Shown here piece after piece: positions 6,722-7,377 of a stretch of DNA of 7,377 bases. The notes under the pieces were generated by a model. The model had not been told where the DNA came from. It saw only the letters and a list, made by a program, of their open reading frames with translations, and did not search any database. How positions within the stretch are numbered: position 1 is the stretch's first letter; each line of letters opens with the position of its first letter. The translations under genes and the position numbers were made by a program. This stretch comes from Magnetovibrio sp. (GTDB lineage: Bacteria > Pseudomonadota > Alphaproteobacteria > Rhodospirillales > Magnetovibrionaceae), in assembly GCA_016763255.1 (NCBI GenBank), contig JAESUA010000383.1, positions 1 through 7,377 on the forward strand, in the 5' to 3' direction.

Positions 6722-7377
6722 TCAGCCGGAACGCAGGTATTTGATGGCGGCGTCGCGCTCAAACAGATAGAGCAGGGTGCGCAAGGCCTCGCCGCGTTCG
6801 GTTTTTAAATCCGGGTCGGTTTCCAAGATGATTTTGGCATCGTCGGTGGCCGTGGCCAGCAAACCTTGATGAACCTCCAGATCGGCCATGCGAAACTCCG
6901 GCAAGCCGCTTTGCCGGGTACCCAAGACTTCACCGGCACCGCGCAATTTCAAGTCTTCTTCTGCGATGATAAAACCGTCTTCGGTCTCGCGCATGATTTT
7001 AAGGCGTTTGGAGGCCACTTTGCCCAGGGGCGTTTGGTAGACCAGCAAGCAGGTCGAAGCCGCGCTGCCACGGCCGATTCGCCCCCGTAACTGGTGCAAT
7101 TGGGCCAATCCAAAACGTTCGGAATGTTCGATCACCATGATGGTGGCTTCGGGCACATCGACGCCGACCTCGATCACCGTGGTGGCGACCAGGATGTCGA
7201 TCTTGCCGGACTTGAAATCGGCCATCACGCAGTCTTTTTCTTTGCCCTTCATGCGGCCATGAATCAGGCCGACGCGCTCGCCAAGGTCTTCGGCGCCCGC
7301 GTCGGCCTGGTCCATGGGCGCCTCAAAGGCAAAGCCAAGGATGCGCCGATGGCGGCGTTCGCTGCGGGTGAAATTGC
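6722..7377 (-). CDS. recG: ATP-dependent DNA helicase RecG, C-terminal part (5' portion replaced at the window edge)
   Basis: RecG remodels stalled replication forks and branched DNA. Reading leftward, RecG homology starts at about 7282-7290 with GERVGLIHGRMKGKEKD. It continues through helicase motif V (ILVATTVIEVGVDVP), motif VI (QLHQLRGRIGRG) and the RecG-specific region DLKLRGAGEVLGTRQSGLPEFRMADL to a normal C-terminus IKYLRSG. This is about 190 of the usual ~690 residues. The frame stays open to 7377, but upstream of 7290 it reads RILGFAFEAPMDQADAG where RecG should show a WVCPLVEES-like segment about 25-30 residues before VGLIHG. That stretch is the antisense of another recG piece on the plus strand. 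It is RecG and not Mfd, because the TRG-type C-terminal region is of RecG type. The Nudix gene follows 12 bases downstream. Confidence 0.9.
   Translation of the reverse strand, partial: NFTRSERRHRRILGFAFEAPMDQADAGAEDLGERVGLIHGRMKGKEKDCVMADFKSGKIDILVATTVIEVGVDVPEATIMVIEHSERFGLAQLHQLRGRIGRGSAASTCLLVYQTPLGKVASKRLKIMRETEDGFIIAEEDLKLRGAGEVLGTRQSGLPEFRMADLEVHQGLLATATDDAKIILETDPDLKTERGEALRTLLYLFERDAAIKYLRSG
7265..7309. repeat. 12-bp perfect inverted repeat at the recG/recG junction
   Basis: CAGGCCGACGCG (7265-7276) and CGCGTCGGCCTG (7298-7309) are exact inverted copies separated by 21 bases. The loop can pair further (CGCC at 7279-7282 with GGCG at 7292-7295). Each arm encodes RVGL of RecG, in opposite directions. 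The repeat is therefore a by-product of two homologous genes joined head on, and also the likely point of template switching. Confidence 0.85.
7268..7377 (+). pseudogene. recG: Second recG fragment in opposite orientation (partial, runs off the edge)
   Basis: Read on the plus strand (codons from 7268), this stretch gives ADALAKVFGARVGLVHGR, then LKGKAKDAPMAAFAAGEI up to the edge. It is the same part of RecG as the minus-strand GERVGLIHGRMKGKEKDCVM and following residues. By hand alignment 18 of 28 residues agree, and about 56 of 86 bases (7292-7377 against 7282-7197). GC content is near 69% against near 57% for the minus-strand counterpart. The piece therefore comes from a different, more GC-rich recG and not from a copy of the same gene. 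It has no start and no 5' part of its own: to its left the sequence becomes the other recG on the opposite strand. It is best read as one side of a chimeric junction. Confidence 0.75.

Noticed and set aside
7316..7377. Extension of the minus-strand recG frame to the window edge as genuine RecG sequence
   Set aside because: The residues do not match RecG, while the opposite strand of the same bases does; the frame is open only because antisense of GC-rich coding DNA is often free of stops.

Overview
The window looks like a fragment of an alphaproteobacterial chromosome, probably from the Rhodospirillales or a relative. The lineage is an inference from the style of the proteins (FliH beginning KKFLFDTDF and ending in a WDGGG..RD motif, FliG with EYPQT, a periplasmic DUF2927 protein, DUF502 close to recG), not from a search. 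GC content is moderate. Almost all of the sequence is coding, and I see no rRNA or tRNA gene, CRISPR array, insertion sequence or origin.

Layout. (1) 1-2370, minus strand: a flagellar switch and export block transcribed fliG > fliH > fliN, with fliN cut by the left edge. FliG and FliN are C-ring components and FliH is the regulator of the export ATPase. (2) 2447-2977, minus strand: a GcvR-like protein with two ACT domains lies directly upstream of fliG, where fliF is often found. (3) 2978-3129: a divergent intergenic region with a 27-bp palindrome over a possible promoter. (4) 3130-6291, plus strand: an exported DUF2927 protein, a stand-alone cyclic-nucleotide-binding domain protein, a two-TM DUF502 membrane protein and a radical SAM protein with a C-terminal Twitch-like cluster domain. 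(5) 6293-7377, minus strand: a Nudix hydrolase downstream of the C-terminal part of recG; it meets the radical SAM gene tail to tail with one base between.

The most notable feature is at the right edge. The minus strand encodes the RecG C-terminal half up to about position 7282-7290. From about 7268 to 7377 the plus strand encodes the same RecG segment again, in the opposite direction and in a clearly different, more GC-rich version. The two copies meet in a perfect 12-bp inverted repeat with a 21-base loop. The N-terminal part of the minus-strand recG expected here is missing. This is most simply a chimeric junction between two templates (assembly, amplification or library artefact); a real inverted duplication or acquisition is the less likely alternative.

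Functionally the rest is ordinary: motility, small-molecule sensing by ACT and cNMP domains, envelope proteins and DNA repair. The genes with least-known roles are the radical SAM/Twitch protein and the trio DUF2927 - cNBD - DUF502. I did not find convincing evidence of a new multi-gene system.
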